Of a DNA stretch of 64,000 nt, positions 49,943 to 58,418 are shown in pieces. Source of the DNA: Ahrensia sp. Its GTDB lineage: Bacteria; Pseudomonadota; Alphaproteobacteria; Rhizobiales; Rhizobiaceae. The number at the start of each line of letters is the position of its first letter. Positions within the stretch are counted from its first letter, which is position 1. The stretch covers positions 1 through 64,000 of the forward strand of contig PAKZ01000032.1 in NCBI GenBank assembly GCA_002706335.1, given 5' to 3'. A program made the translations under genes and the position numbers. The notes under the pieces were generated by a model. It worked only from the letters and a program-made list of their open reading frames with translations, was not told the origin of the DNA and did not search any database.

Positions 49943-51298
49943 CTAACTCCAAAAGAACGTTCCAAGCGCTGCCGCAACGGAAAAACAGGCAAGCATCAGA
50001 AGTGAAAAACGCCCGTTCCACGCAAGCGCTACCGTCGGGGCCTCCCGACCAACCTTCTGCGCCGTGATCAGCATATTCGCCGTAAACGGTGTGCCGCCGC
50101 TTGCGATCGCCCACCCCCATGTCAGCGCACATATCAGCCAGAACTTGGCGGCATCCGGCCAGATCCCATTGAGCGCGCCAGACAATATCGTCACGCTCAA
50201 AACAGGGTTCATGGCAATCATCCCGAACGCGAAAATCGCCCAGGGGATCGCCAGGGCGAGGATAGACGCCATCTCCAGCGAAACCGACCCCTGCAAACCG
50301 CCCCAATGTTCCAGGAGCACTTCCCCAACACCGCCGATCACAGTCGCGCCGGCAATGATCCCGATCTCGTTTACGAGCGAGGAGCCGGCATTCGACAGGC
50401 TCGCGGCGCCCTGCCCGAAAGACATTCGGCCACCGCTGATCGAAACCGCCGACCACAAAATCCCCAGTATAAGGACAACCGTGAACATGCCTTCGATAAG
50501 CGGAACGTCGAAAATTCCGACCCAGGCGAGTCCGCTGACCACCAGCAACGCGGCAAGAGCGACGACGCGCGCGAGGGTCCATTTCTCGGCCGTAGATATT
50601 GCGGCCATGCCCGGAACCTTCGCTCTGCGCCCACGCTCCATCCAGTATCCAACCGCAAGGAAGAAGGCGGCGCCGGCAAGACCGCCCGGCACAAAGCCGA
50701 TATAGGACACATCCGGCACATGCGAAAAGACAATCAGAATGCCGAGCGACAATGGCGACCAAAGCGCTGTGCCGGTAAATCCACGGGTCTGGGCAACCGT
50801 AAGCGAGCGCACCATGGCTTCATTCGCGTCCTTAAGGCGCGACATGAGCAATGTCATGATCAGGATCACCGCGCCGATCTGGAGGAAAAGCGCGAGCACG
50901 TGGGATCCGAGTGTAACGAACAGATAGCGCTGCCCCGGAGGGCGCGTGACAATCGTTTCCGCAGCCCTGCCGATTTCCGGAGAACGAGCGGCCAGATCGG
51001 CGAGGTATTGCATGACGAGCAGAAAGACAAAGAGAAAACCTGCCCGCTCGAACCCGTTTCCGGGGGCCCCTCCCGCGAGGAGCCAGCCTCCTGCAAACAG
51101 GGCAACTCCAATAGACAGAATGATCCGCGCGTTGCGCTTGAGCCGGTCGAAATGGACGAGAAAATGCAGCGCGAACACACCCGCCCAGACCGGCCAGGGC
51201 ACGGCGAAGCCGAATAGCTGCGCAAAAACCGCCGCAAAGGCGAGGACAATCGCCAGATTCCCGGCAACGCTGCGGACGTCTGCGCCGTTGATCATCAT
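49943..51298 (-). CDS. Uncharacterised multispanning membrane protein
   Basis: A 451-residue hydrophobic protein with about 11-12 predicted membrane segments, two of which flank the central loop ISGGRMSFGQGAASLSNAGSSLVNE. Repeated small-residue motifs in the second half (ALAIPWAIFAFGMIAMNP, LSVTILSGALNG) recall ion-coupled transporters of the CitMHS/TRAP-like kind, but I cannot name a family. There is no signal peptide or partner gene. ATG 51298 (or the adjacent 51295) follows GGA weakly. It precedes the GntR gene on the same strand and follows the quinone oxidoreductase gene, so a transporter for an intermediate of the GntR regulon is possible but unproven. Confidence 0.7.
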   Translation of the reverse strand: MMINGADVRSVAGNLAIVLAFAAVFAQLFGFAVPWPVWAGVFALHFLVHFDRLKRNARIILSIGVALFAGGWLLAGGAPGNGFERAGFLFVFLLVMQYLADLAARSPEIGRAAETIVTRPPGQRYLFVTLGSHVLALFLQIGAVILIMTLLMSRLKDANEAMVRSLTVAQTRGFTGTALWSPLSLGILIVFSHVPDVSYIGFVPGGLAGAAFFLAVGYWMERGRRAKVPGMAAISTAEKWTLARVVALAALLVVSGLAWVGIFDVPLIEGMFTVVLILGILWSAVSISGGRMSFGQGAASLSNAGSSLVNEIGIIAGATVIGGVGEVLLEHWGGLQGSVSLEMASILALAIPWAIFAFGMIAMNPVLSVTILSGALNGIWPDAAKFWLICALTWGWAIASGGTPFTANMLITAQKVGREAPTVALAWNGRFSLLMLACFSVAAALGTFFWS

Positions 51299-51404
51299 TT
51301 CCTGTCCAGAAGCCGTCCCGTGAAAGCCGAAACGCCCCCTTCGAACACGAGCCACGCCGCGAGGCAAGATACCCCGAGGTCAGCCGGACAGGCTTTGCCG
51401 CAGC

Positions 51405-52382
51405 TTATAGCGTGATGATCGTCGACCCCGTCGTCTCGCGTGCTTCGAGCGCGCGATGCGCTTCGGCGATCTGCTCGAGCGGGTAGCGTTGGCCGATATG
51501 GATTTTCACCGCACCGGATGAAACCTTGTCCATCACGTGCCGCGCCATGGCCTGGCAATCCTCGGGCCTGGCGATATGAGTGAAGAGCGAACACCGCGTC
51601 AGCTTCAGCGACCCTTTGGCGGCAAGCGTCAACAGATTGACCGGCGGCACTGGCCCCGATGCGTTGCCGAAAGAGATCATGAAGCCGAGAGGCTTCAGAC
51701 AGTCCAGCGAGCGCTCGAACGTGTCCGCGCCGACCCCGTCCATCACCACATCGACCCCTTCGCCGTCGGTAATCTCTCTGACCCGCGCAACGAAATCCTC
51801 AGTCTTGTAATTGATGCAGTGCGCGGCGCCGGCCTCCAGCGCCATGGCGCATTTCTCGTCCGTGCCGGCGGTACCGATCAGTTCCACTCCCTCCGACTTC
51901 GCCCACTGGCAGGCAATCTGGCCGACGCCGCCGGCAGCCGCATGAAACAGCACCCGGCTCCCTTCCGAGATCGGAGTGGTGCGATGGAAGAGATACTGAA
52001 CCGTCATGCCCTGCAGCATCATCGCGGCGCCGGTCTCGAAATCGATCTCGTCCGGCATCTTGCATACCTGCCCCGCGGGCATGACCCGCGCCTCGCAATA
52101 GGCGCCGGCCGGATGGCAGGCATATGCGGCCCGATCGCCCGGCTTCAAATGCGTCACGCCCTCGCCAACCGCCTCGATTGTGCCGGCAGCCTCCATGCCG
52201 AGCGCATGCGGCAGATCCATCTTGTAGAGGCCGGTTCGCTGATAGACATCGATGAAGTTGAGACCGCAGGCGCCATGCCGGATCCGGATTTCACCGGGAC
52301 CCGGTTCTCCAGCCTCCATATCGACAAGCCTGAGTTTTTCGGGCCCGCCATTCTCCTCGATGACAATGGTTCTCGATTTCAT
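51405..52382 (-). CDS. Quinone oxidoreductase / zeta-crystallin-like MDR protein
   Basis: A 325-residue medium-chain reductase with a zinc-less GroES-like N-terminal domain and a Rossmann domain around VLFHAAAGGVGQIACQWAK. The missing Cys/His zinc ligands and the NFIDVYQRTG block place it in the NADPH:quinone reductase group. It may detoxify quinones or reduce enones. Its start at 52382 is divergent from atzF, with 190 bases between them. The longer frame further upstream is unlikely to be coding. Confidence 0.9.
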   Translation of the reverse strand: MKSRTIVIEENGGPEKLRLVDMEAGEPGPGEIRIRHGACGLNFIDVYQRTGLYKMDLPHALGMEAAGTIEAVGEGVTHLKPGDRAAYACHPAGAYCEARVMPAGQVCKMPDEIDFETGAAMMLQGMTVQYLFHRTTPISEGSRVLFHAAAGGVGQIACQWAKSEGVELIGTAGTDEKCAMALEAGAAHCINYKTEDFVARVREITDGEGVDVVMDGVGADTFERSLDCLKPLGFMISFGNASGPVPPVNLLTLAAKGSLKLTRCSLFTHIARPEDCQAMARHVMDKVSSGAVKIHIGQRYPLEQIAEAHRALEARETTGSTIITL

Positions 52383-52572
52383 TCCGTATCTCCCCGCGAA
52401 TATGGGCTGCCCTGAAACTAGACGAATTCCTCGCCTTGGGAAGCAGGCAACGAGATTACGCCGCCGGTCGGTATGGCATGCATCTTGCTGAAATTCAGGT
52501 GAAACCGTAGCATCGCAATCTAGCATACAATTCACTCATAATTGCCTATTTTTTAATCTGGAGGGACTTTCT

Positions 52573-54315
52573 GTGCGATCAAATGGCAGGCCTTTTTCCG
52601 AATGGCGCAGATTGTCGGCAGTAAATGCCGTACGCTATTCTTATGAGGCGGTCCGCGCGGCGGACGACCCCGCCGCGTTTATCAGCCTGAAGGACGAGGA
52701 CCAGGCGCTCGCAGAAGCCGCAGCCCTGGATGCTGCCGGGCCGGCCGGCAAGCCTCTTTTCGGCCTGCCCTTTGCCGTCAAGGACAATATCGATGTCGCG
52801 GGCTTGCACACCACGGCGGCCTGCCCGGACTTCGCGTACGTCGCCAAAAAATCCGCCTTCGTTGTGCAACGGTTGGAAGACGCAGGGGCGATCTGTATCG
52901 GCAAGACCAATCTCGACCAGTTCGCGACTGGCCTTGTCGGCGTGCGCTCGCCCTATGGCGTCCCCAAAAACGCTCTCAATCCGGCGCTGATCCCGGGGGG
53001 ATCGTCATCCGGCTCGGCCGTCGCCGTGGCGGGCGGCGCAGTCGCCTTTTCCCTCGGCACCGACACAGCCGGCTCAGGCCGCATCCCGGCCGGGATGAAC
53101 GGCATTGTCGGGCTGAAACCCAGCGTCGGGCTGCTTTCAGCAACCGGCATGGTCCCGGCCTGCCGCACACTCGACACGATCTCGATCTTCGCCGTGACGG
53201 TCGCGGACGCGGCCGAGGCAGCTTCCGTGGCCCAGGCTTACGACGCGTCCGACTTCATGTCGCGCGCCCTGCCGCCGACGGGCGTTTCGCCAATGCCGCC
53301 GCAGATCACCGTCGGCGTACCCTTGCCCGACCAGCGGCAGTTCTTCGGCGACAGCGAATCGCAGAAGGCCTATGATGCCGACCTGAAGGTACTCTCCGGC
53401 CTCGGCGCAACGATCCGCGAGATCGATTTCGAGCCACTCCATGCAGTCGCCCGGCTTCTCTATGAGGGCCCGTGGGTCGCCGAACGCTACCATGCCATCC
53501 GTGAAATCATCGAGGAGCGGCCAGATGTCCTTCATCCGGTCACCCGTAAGATCATTGGCGGTGCGCAGGGCATCACGGCGGTCGATACGTTTGATGCGAT
53601 CTACAAACTTCAAACCATGAAGCGCGCCGTTATCCCGATGCTCGCCGAACTCGACTGCCTCGCCGTGCCGACCGTTCCCGCCGTCTACACGGTCGCACAG
53701 GTGGAAGCTGACCCCGTCCAGCTCAACTCCAATCTCGGCACCTACACCAATTTCGTGAACCTGCTCGATCTCGCGGCGATATCCGTCCCGGTGGGCGAGC
53801 GCGAAGACAGCCTTCCCTCGAGCCTGACGCTCATCGGCGCGGCAGGCAGCGACGCCCGTCTCGCCGGCTATGCCGCCGCGCTCGAGGCCGGCGCCCGGCC
53901 CGACGTCGTCGCAGCTCCGGAAGGACATATCACGGTCGCAGTGGTTGGTGCGCATCTCTCTGGCATGCCGCTCAACCACGAGCTGACATCGCGCAATGCG
54001 GTCTATCTCCGGTCGCTGTCAACCACGCCCGACTACCGCCTCTATGCGCTCTCAGGTACCGTGCCGCCCAAGCCAGGGCTTCTGCGCGTCGGAAAGGGCA
54101 AGGGCGAGAAGATCGCCATCGAATTATGGGCGCTTTCGGCCGAAGCCTTCGGCACCTTCGTCGCGGGTATTCCGGCCCCACTCGGCATCGGCACGCTGAC
54201 GCTTGGCGACGGCACGTCGGCGAAGGGGTTCCTCGTGGAAGCGGAAGCCGTCAATGGAGCCCGGGATATCTCGTCCTACGGTTCATGGCGAAGCTTTGTA
54301 GCTGAAGCGTCTTGA
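52573..54315 (+). CDS. atzF: Allophanate hydrolase
   Basis: A 580-residue enzyme that hydrolyses allophanate to ammonia and CO2. The N-terminal amidase domain carries Lys70 (FGLPFAVKDN), Ser144 and Ser168 in GGSSSGSAV and GTDTAGSGR, matching Lys91, Ser165 and Ser189 of the Pseudomonas ADP enzyme with a constant offset of 21. The C-terminal domain (about 450-580) is the second allophanate hydrolase domain, with LSGTVPPKPGLLRVG. The start is GTG at 52573 behind GGAGGGA. It is on the opposite strand from the ureide operon, and its last 40 bases overlap the end of the GntR gene. Confidence 0.93.
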   Translation: MRSNGRPFSEWRRLSAVNAVRYSYEAVRAADDPAAFISLKDEDQALAEAAALDAAGPAGKPLFGLPFAVKDNIDVAGLHTTAACPDFAYVAKKSAFVVQRLEDAGAICIGKTNLDQFATGLVGVRSPYGVPKNALNPALIPGGSSSGSAVAVAGGAVAFSLGTDTAGSGRIPAGMNGIVGLKPSVGLLSATGMVPACRTLDTISIFAVTVADAAEAASVAQAYDASDFMSRALPPTGVSPMPPQITVGVPLPDQRQFFGDSESQKAYDADLKVLSGLGATIREIDFEPLHAVARLLYEGPWVAERYHAIREIIEERPDVLHPVTRKIIGGAQGITAVDTFDAIYKLQTMKRAVIPMLAELDCLAVPTVPAVYTVAQVEADPVQLNSNLGTYTNFVNLLDLAAISVPVGEREDSLPSSLTLIGAAGSDARLAGYAAALEAGARPDVVAAPEGHITVAVVGAHLSGMPLNHELTSRNAVYLRSLSTTPDYRLYALSGTVPPKPGLLRVGKGKGEKIAIELWALSAEAFGTFVAGIPAPLGIGTLTLGDGTSAKGFLVEAEAVNGARDISSYGSWRSFVAEAS

Positions 54316-54998
54316 GGCATGTCGCTGGCGAATTCGTGCCAGGCCTCCTCGACGAGCCCGATATGGGCGCGCATTGCTTCTTCCGCACCGCGTTGGTCTC
54401 CGCGCAGTATCGCCTCCACCACTTCGGTGTGTTCGGTATGCGAAGCGGCAAGCCGGCCCAACGTGTCGAACTGAGCGCGGCGGAATGGCTGTAATCGCAT
54501 CCGCGTCAGGAAAGTGATCTCGATTAGATACGCGTTCTGCGTGCCGTCATAGATGGCGTTGTGGAAATATTCGTTTGCCTGCGCATAACCTTGCGAATCG
54601 CCGGCCCGCGTCAGCGCTCCCATTTGGGTGTGCAGATCCTCTAGCGCCTTGCGCTCGGCAGGAGGCATCACCTTGGCGCACAGCCCGGCGCAAAGACCTT
54701 CCAGATAGGACATGACATCAAACATGTCCGACAGCGCCTTGTCGCTCGGTTTGGTGACGACCGTGCGGCGATGCGGTCTCTGCTGCACTAGCCCCGAAGA
54801 GGCCAGTTGCCGCAGGGCTTCGCGTACCGGCGTCCGGGAGACGCCGAACTCGCCCGCCAGTCCGCTCTCGTCGAGCGGCGTGCCCGGTTCAACCTCGCCG
54901 GTGACTATGCGCCGCGCGACTTCGAGGCGGATTGCGTCGACCGACGTGCGTACCGTCTCAAGGGAAGACGCGGAGAGCCGTTTTTCGGCCTCCCTCAT
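54276..54998 (-). CDS. GntR-family (FCD) regulator of the ureide cluster
   Basis: A 240-residue FadR-subfamily regulator with an N-terminal winged helix (RTPVREALRQLASSGLVQQ) and FCD domain. It is the last gene of the minus-strand ureide operon and overlaps the AtzH-like gene by 4 bases, and it probably senses a ureide or nitrogen-linked acid. Its 3' end overlaps the 3' end of atzF, so opposing transcription could make each interfere with the other. Confidence 0.85.
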   Translation of the reverse strand: MREAEKRLSASSLETVRTSVDAIRLEVARRIVTGEVEPGTPLDESGLAGEFGVSRTPVREALRQLASSGLVQQRPHRRTVVTKPSDKALSDMFDVMSYLEGLCAGLCAKVMPPAERKALEDLHTQMGALTRAGDSQGYAQANEYFHNAIYDGTQNAYLIEITFLTRMRLQPFRRAQFDTLGRLAASHTEHTEVVEAILRGDQRGAEEAMRAHIGLVEEAWHEFASDMPQDASATKLRHEP

Positions 54999-55381
54999 GA
55001 TGGTTCATCGATGATGGAGACATGCGCCGCAACGACCCGCCAGCCATCCTCCATGCGCACCCAACTCTGCATCTGGCGACCGACCTTGCCGGAAGCCCCA
55101 TCGCGGCGGAACAGCGTCGAGGCAGTCGCGAATTCCGTGCCGAAACTTGTGATTACCGTGCGGTCGAGATCCCGTTCCAACCCGGCCGCCGAACGGCCCT
55201 TGCGAAAGGCGAGGATCTCCGAGACGCCGTAGAGGCTCTCTCCGCCGCCATAGCGAATGGTGCGCTCATCTTGCCAGAACAACTCATCCAGCGTCTCGAC
55301 ATCGTTCGTCACCAGCGCCGTTTCATAGCGCTTGAATACGGCCTCGACCTCGGCCAGCGTCTCGGGATCGTTGACGACCAT
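54995..55381 (-). CDS. atzH: AtzH-like decarboxylating amidohydrolase (DUF3225)
   Basis: A 128-residue SnoaL/NTF2-like protein of the DUF3225 family. AtzH of Pseudomonas ADP converts 1,3-dicarboxyurea, the product of AtzE, to allophanate. The two residues I recall as important there, Tyr22 and Arg46, map with an offset of 3 to Tyr19 (RYETAL) and Arg43 (TIRYGG) here. Its stop overlaps the GntR start by 4 bases. AtzH-like proteins also occur without triazine pathways, so the substrate is inferred from neighbours AtzE and AtzG. Confidence 0.8.
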   Translation of the reverse strand: MVVNDPETLAEVEAVFKRYETALVTNDVETLDELFWQDERTIRYGGGESLYGVSEILAFRKGRSAAGLERDLDRTVITSFGTEFATASTLFRRDGASGKVGRQMQSWVRMEDGWRVVAAHVSIIDEPS

Positions 55382-55384
55382 GTT

Positions 55385-56146
55385 CTATCGCGACTCCATT
55401 CTGTCGCGCAGCGATTTCAGGAACGGGATGGTCTCGAACTGGTCGTCCTGAACGAATTCCCAGGCAACGCCCTTCGGTCGCGGCATGGAGTTGTTGGTCA
55501 CGATCAGCTCCTCTTCGGTCGCCACGAAATCGAGCGGAGAATCATGCGCCATCATAAAGATCTCGTCGTCGCCGACCAGTTGCGAGGAATGGATCGTCGT
55601 CGCCATCGGGGTGTCAGGACCAATAATGCCAAGTTCTCGGAAGATGCCGGTTTCGAGATCTGCAAAACCCGCACCCTTGCCGGTCCAGCCGCCTGTACGG
55701 CTAACACCGACCGAGCCGACGACGCAGAAATCAAGCGGCTCGACATCCTCGAAATCCACCCGCTCGCCATACATCAGATAGCCGCCCGAAGTCGCAGCCA
55801 GTTCGAAGGAAATCCCCTTTTCCTTCAGTTTCGCCGGGTCGATCTTCAGATAGGGGAACTCCTTCGTGAGATAGGGCACCGGTGCATAGAGCATTTTGCC
55901 CTCATAAAGGGCGCGCAGGCGAACCGGAATCTGTGGCGGATCGGGATTGCACTTGACCACCTTGGCGCGTTTCCACGCGTCGGTCTGGGCCAGATGCCAG
56001 GCGGCTTGGTCTGCGCCGATGAAGTTCGGGATGTGGCTCCACGTCGGCCCCATCGCCATGCCGCCGGAATCGAGCGTTTCCCAGATGCGGCTGCGCAAAG
56101 CGTCCTTGTTGGTGTTGCGTCCTGCCCAGCGTCCGGCCTTTTCCAT
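55385..56146 (-). CDS. 5-formyltetrahydrofolate cyclo-ligase-like protein (MTHFSD type)
   Basis: A 253-residue protein of the 5-formyl-H4folate cyclo-ligase superfamily. Recognisable parts are KDALRSRIWETL at the N-terminus, MLYAPVPYLTKEFPYLKI, the phosphate-loop-like SRTGGWTGKGAGFADLE and HDSPLDFVATEEELIV. Classic enzymes convert 5-formyl-H4folate to methenyl-H4folate using ATP; this shorter branch resembles MTHFSD, and its reaction is not known to me. It is embedded in the ureide operon between atzE (2 bases) and atzH (3 bases). That position is hard to explain and may point to a formyl-bearing substrate, since a formamidase is also present. Confidence 0.7.
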   Translation of the reverse strand: MEKAGRWAGRNTNKDALRSRIWETLDSGGMAMGPTWSHIPNFIGADQAAWHLAQTDAWKRAKVVKCNPDPPQIPVRLRALYEGKMLYAPVPYLTKEFPYLKIDPAKLKEKGISFELAATSGGYLMYGERVDFEDVEPLDFCVVGSVGVSRTGGWTGKGAGFADLETGIFRELGIIGPDTPMATTIHSSQLVGDDEIFMMAHDSPLDFVATEEELIVTNNSMPRPKGVAWEFVQDDQFETIPFLKSLRDRMESR

Positions 56147-56148
56147 TG

Positions 56149-57555
56149 TCACGTCTCCTGCACATTCGCGACCGGCGCGGACACCACGCCTGCCGTCTCC
56201 AGATGATGCGCCACCCGCAGGACGATGTCCTCGCGCCATGGCGCGGCAATCAGTTGCACACCGATCGGCAGCGCCTTGCCTTCCGTCCAGACCGGCACGG
56301 AAACGACCGGAAGACCGATGAAGGAGATCGGCTGCGTGAATATTCCGATATTCGGCCTTACCGCCATCTCGACGCCGTCGAGCACCATCGTCTTCTGGCC
56401 GATCCGCGGCGCACGACAGGGTGTTGCCGGGGCGAGGATCACGTCGACGGTCTCAAACAGGTTCAACACCGCGTCATGATAGGCGCGACGCAATTTCTGA
56501 GCTTTCGCCACCCACGCGCCAGGGATCATCGCTCCGGCGATCAGCCGGTCGCGCACATCCGGGTCGTAATCGGCGTGGCGGGTTTTCAACCGATCCAGGT
56601 GCAGCGATGCGCCCTCTGCCATGGTGATCAGATAGGCCGCGCCGCGGGCTGCCTCGGCATGTGGAACATCGCGCGTCGCATCCGCGCCGACGGCCTTCGC
56701 GATCCGGTCGACCGCCTCGAACGCTTCCGGCATGGCGCCGCGCTCGAAAAATCCGCCTGCTTTCGCGAACCGCAGCCCGCCAATACCCTTGGCAAGCTCG
56801 GCCATGATGGGCTCCACCGACCGGCTGGCGCAAGCCGGATCGTCAGAATCCGGTCCTTGCATTGCATCATAGGAAAGCGCCAGATCCGCCGTTGACCGTG
56901 CGATCGGCCCAAGGTGGTCGAGGCTGGAGACGAAGGGAAATGTCCCGGCGCGTGTCAGCCGACCATAGGTTGGCTTCAGTCCGAACAATCCGCAGAACGA
57001 GGATGGTACGCGGATAGAGCCGTTCGTATCCGATCCGAGCGTGATCGACGCCATGCCCGCAGCCGTAGCTGTACCGGAGCCGCCGGACGAACCGCCGGAC
57101 ATGTGATCGGGATCGTGTGGATTGCGCGAGTCGCCGTCATGGGCGTTTTGCCCTGTAAAATCATAGGCGTACTCGCCCATATTGAGCGCGCCCGTCAACA
57201 CCGCGCCGGCCGCCTCCATCCGCTTCACCAATGCCGCGTCGTCACCAGCAGCCGGCAAGTCGCGGTTGATCTTCGAACCGGCTAGCGTCGACAGACCCTT
57301 GATGTCGAACAGGTTCTTGACCGCGAAGGGCACGCCGGCGAGCGGCCCCGGATCGCGGCCCGCCGCGATTTCGGCATCCACAGCATCAGCCTTGGCAAGC
57401 GCGCGTTCCGAGGTGATCGCTGTAAATGCGTTCAGGAGAGGATTGAGGCTTTCAGTCCGTGCCAGCGCGGCCTCCGTGACGCCGCTCGCCGTCAACTTGC
57501 CAGCCTTCACCGCTGCGGCGATTTCCGCGCCGGTCATGTCTGTCAGCGGATTCAT
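56149..57555 (-). CDS. atzE: 1-carboxybiuret amidohydrolase, large subunit (AtzE-type amidase)
   Basis: A 468-residue amidase-signature enzyme. The catalytic Ser-cisSer-Lys triad is present as Lys80 (GVPFAVKNLF), Ser156 (GGSSGG) and Ser180 (DTNGS); with a constant offset of 6 these match Lys74, Ser150 and Ser174 of AtzE. AtzE, with AtzG, removes one amide from 1-carboxybiuret to give 1,3-dicarboxyurea and ammonia. It overlaps atzG by 4 bases. No cyanuric acid hydrolase (AtzD/TrzD) is in the window, so the carboxybiuret may come from another source such as triuret. Confidence 0.88.
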   Translation of the reverse strand: MNPLTDMTGAEIAAAVKAGKLTASGVTEAALARTESLNPLLNAFTAITSERALAKADAVDAEIAAGRDPGPLAGVPFAVKNLFDIKGLSTLAGSKINRDLPAAGDDAALVKRMEAAGAVLTGALNMGEYAYDFTGQNAHDGDSRNPHDPDHMSGGSSGGSGTATAAGMASITLGSDTNGSIRVPSSFCGLFGLKPTYGRLTRAGTFPFVSSLDHLGPIARSTADLALSYDAMQGPDSDDPACASRSVEPIMAELAKGIGGLRFAKAGGFFERGAMPEAFEAVDRIAKAVGADATRDVPHAEAARGAAYLITMAEGASLHLDRLKTRHADYDPDVRDRLIAGAMIPGAWVAKAQKLRRAYHDAVLNLFETVDVILAPATPCRAPRIGQKTMVLDGVEMAVRPNIGIFTQPISFIGLPVVSVPVWTEGKALPIGVQLIAAPWREDIVLRVAHHLETAGVVSAPVANVQET

Positions 57556-57740
57556 GGTTCGAAGACCGGCGCCGGCTCGGCATCGTCGGATGTTTCGAAG
57601 GCGAGGACACCCTGGGCAATGCTGTGGGCCACGATCAGGTGCGCGGTGATCCCCTCGCGATATTCATCCTCGAGCGGCAGGCCAAGAAACTCGGCCATCG
57701 CTTCGATAAGTTTCTTCGCATCGAAGGCCTCGCCGCTCAT
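57552..57740 (-). CDS. atzG: AtzG-like small subunit (DUF4089, GatC-like)
   Basis: A 62-residue protein of the DUF4089/GatC-like type with [26 protein letters not shown]. AtzG is needed for AtzE folding and activity and shares ancestry with GatC of the transamidosome. It overlaps atzE and the upstream isochorismatase-type gene by 4 bases each, so the three are translationally linked. Confidence 0.85.
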   Translation of the reverse strand: MSGEAFDAKKLIEAMAEFLGLPLEDEYREGITAHLIVAHSIAQGVLAFETSDDAEPAPVFEP

Positions 57741-58417
57741 GCCGCCGCCTCCGCACCTTCCAACGCCGTGGCAAGATCGTCCAGCGAGGCGACCCAGCCG
57801 ACAATGCCGCCTTGGGCGACAATCATCTCGATGGTGGACGCCTTGAACTCCGAAAAATAACTCTCCGTCGCCTCATCGATCAGCAGGCATTCATAACCGC
57901 GATCGTTCGCCTCGCGCATCGAGGTCTGTACACAGACCTCCGTCGTCACGCCGGCGAAGACCAGATGCGTGATGCCGAGGCCCCGCAGCCGCTCATGCAG
58001 GCCAGTCGCCCAGAACATGCCCTTGCCCGGCTTGTCGATAACGGTTTCCCCTTCCAGAGCCGCCAGCTCCGGCACGATCTGATTGCCGGGCTCGCCGGTG
58101 ACGAGCAGCCGTCCCATCGGACCCTCCTCGCCAATCCGCAACGAGGCGCTGCCGCGCCGTATCTTCGACGGAGGGCAATCGGAAAGATCCGGCTTGTGCG
58201 CCTCGCGCGTGTGAATTATCGGCCAGCCCCTTTCGCGGAACAGTCCCATCAGCTTCGCGGTCGCGGGGATGATTGCTTCAAGACGCGACACATCATTGCC
58301 CAGAGCGTCACCAAAACCGCCCCGCTCGATGAAGTCGCGCTGCATGTCGATGACCACAAGCGCGGTCTTCCCGGGCTCCAGAGCGTAGTCATACGGCCTT
58401 GCCTTGACGCTCACCAT
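57737..58417 (-). CDS. Isochorismatase-type cysteine hydrolase, BiuH paralogue (candidate triuret hydrolase)
   Basis: A 226-residue cysteine hydrolase with the triad Asp24 (VIDMQRDF), Lys129 (DKPGKGMF) and Cys162 (TTEVCVQT). Gln202 (AQGGIVG) aligns with the substrate-binding Gln of biuret hydrolase. It is a paralogue of the gene at 59969-60700, with shared GYECLL and REANDRG blocks but clear differences near the active site. Triuret hydrolase TrtA is a close relative of BiuH and makes carboxybiuret from triuret; that would feed AtzE/AtzG directly. The reaction is inferred; other ureides (ureidoacrylate, for example) are possible. It overlaps atzG by 4 bases. Confidence 0.75.
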   Translation of the reverse strand: MVSVKARPYDYALEPGKTALVVIDMQRDFIERGGFGDALGNDVSRLEAIIPATAKLMGLFRERGWPIIHTREAHKPDLSDCPPSKIRRGSASLRIGEEGPMGRLLVTGEPGNQIVPELAALEGETVIDKPGKGMFWATGLHERLRGLGITHLVFAGVTTEVCVQTSMREANDRGYECLLIDEATESYFSEFKASTIEMIVAQGGIVGWVASLDDLATALEGAEAAA

Positions 58418-58418
58418 C

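Noticed and set aside
57921-57940. Near-perfect 9+2+9 inverted repeat
   Set aside because: It encodes the conserved TTEVCVQT active-site stretch of the BiuH paralogue, and is most likely coincidental codon choice.
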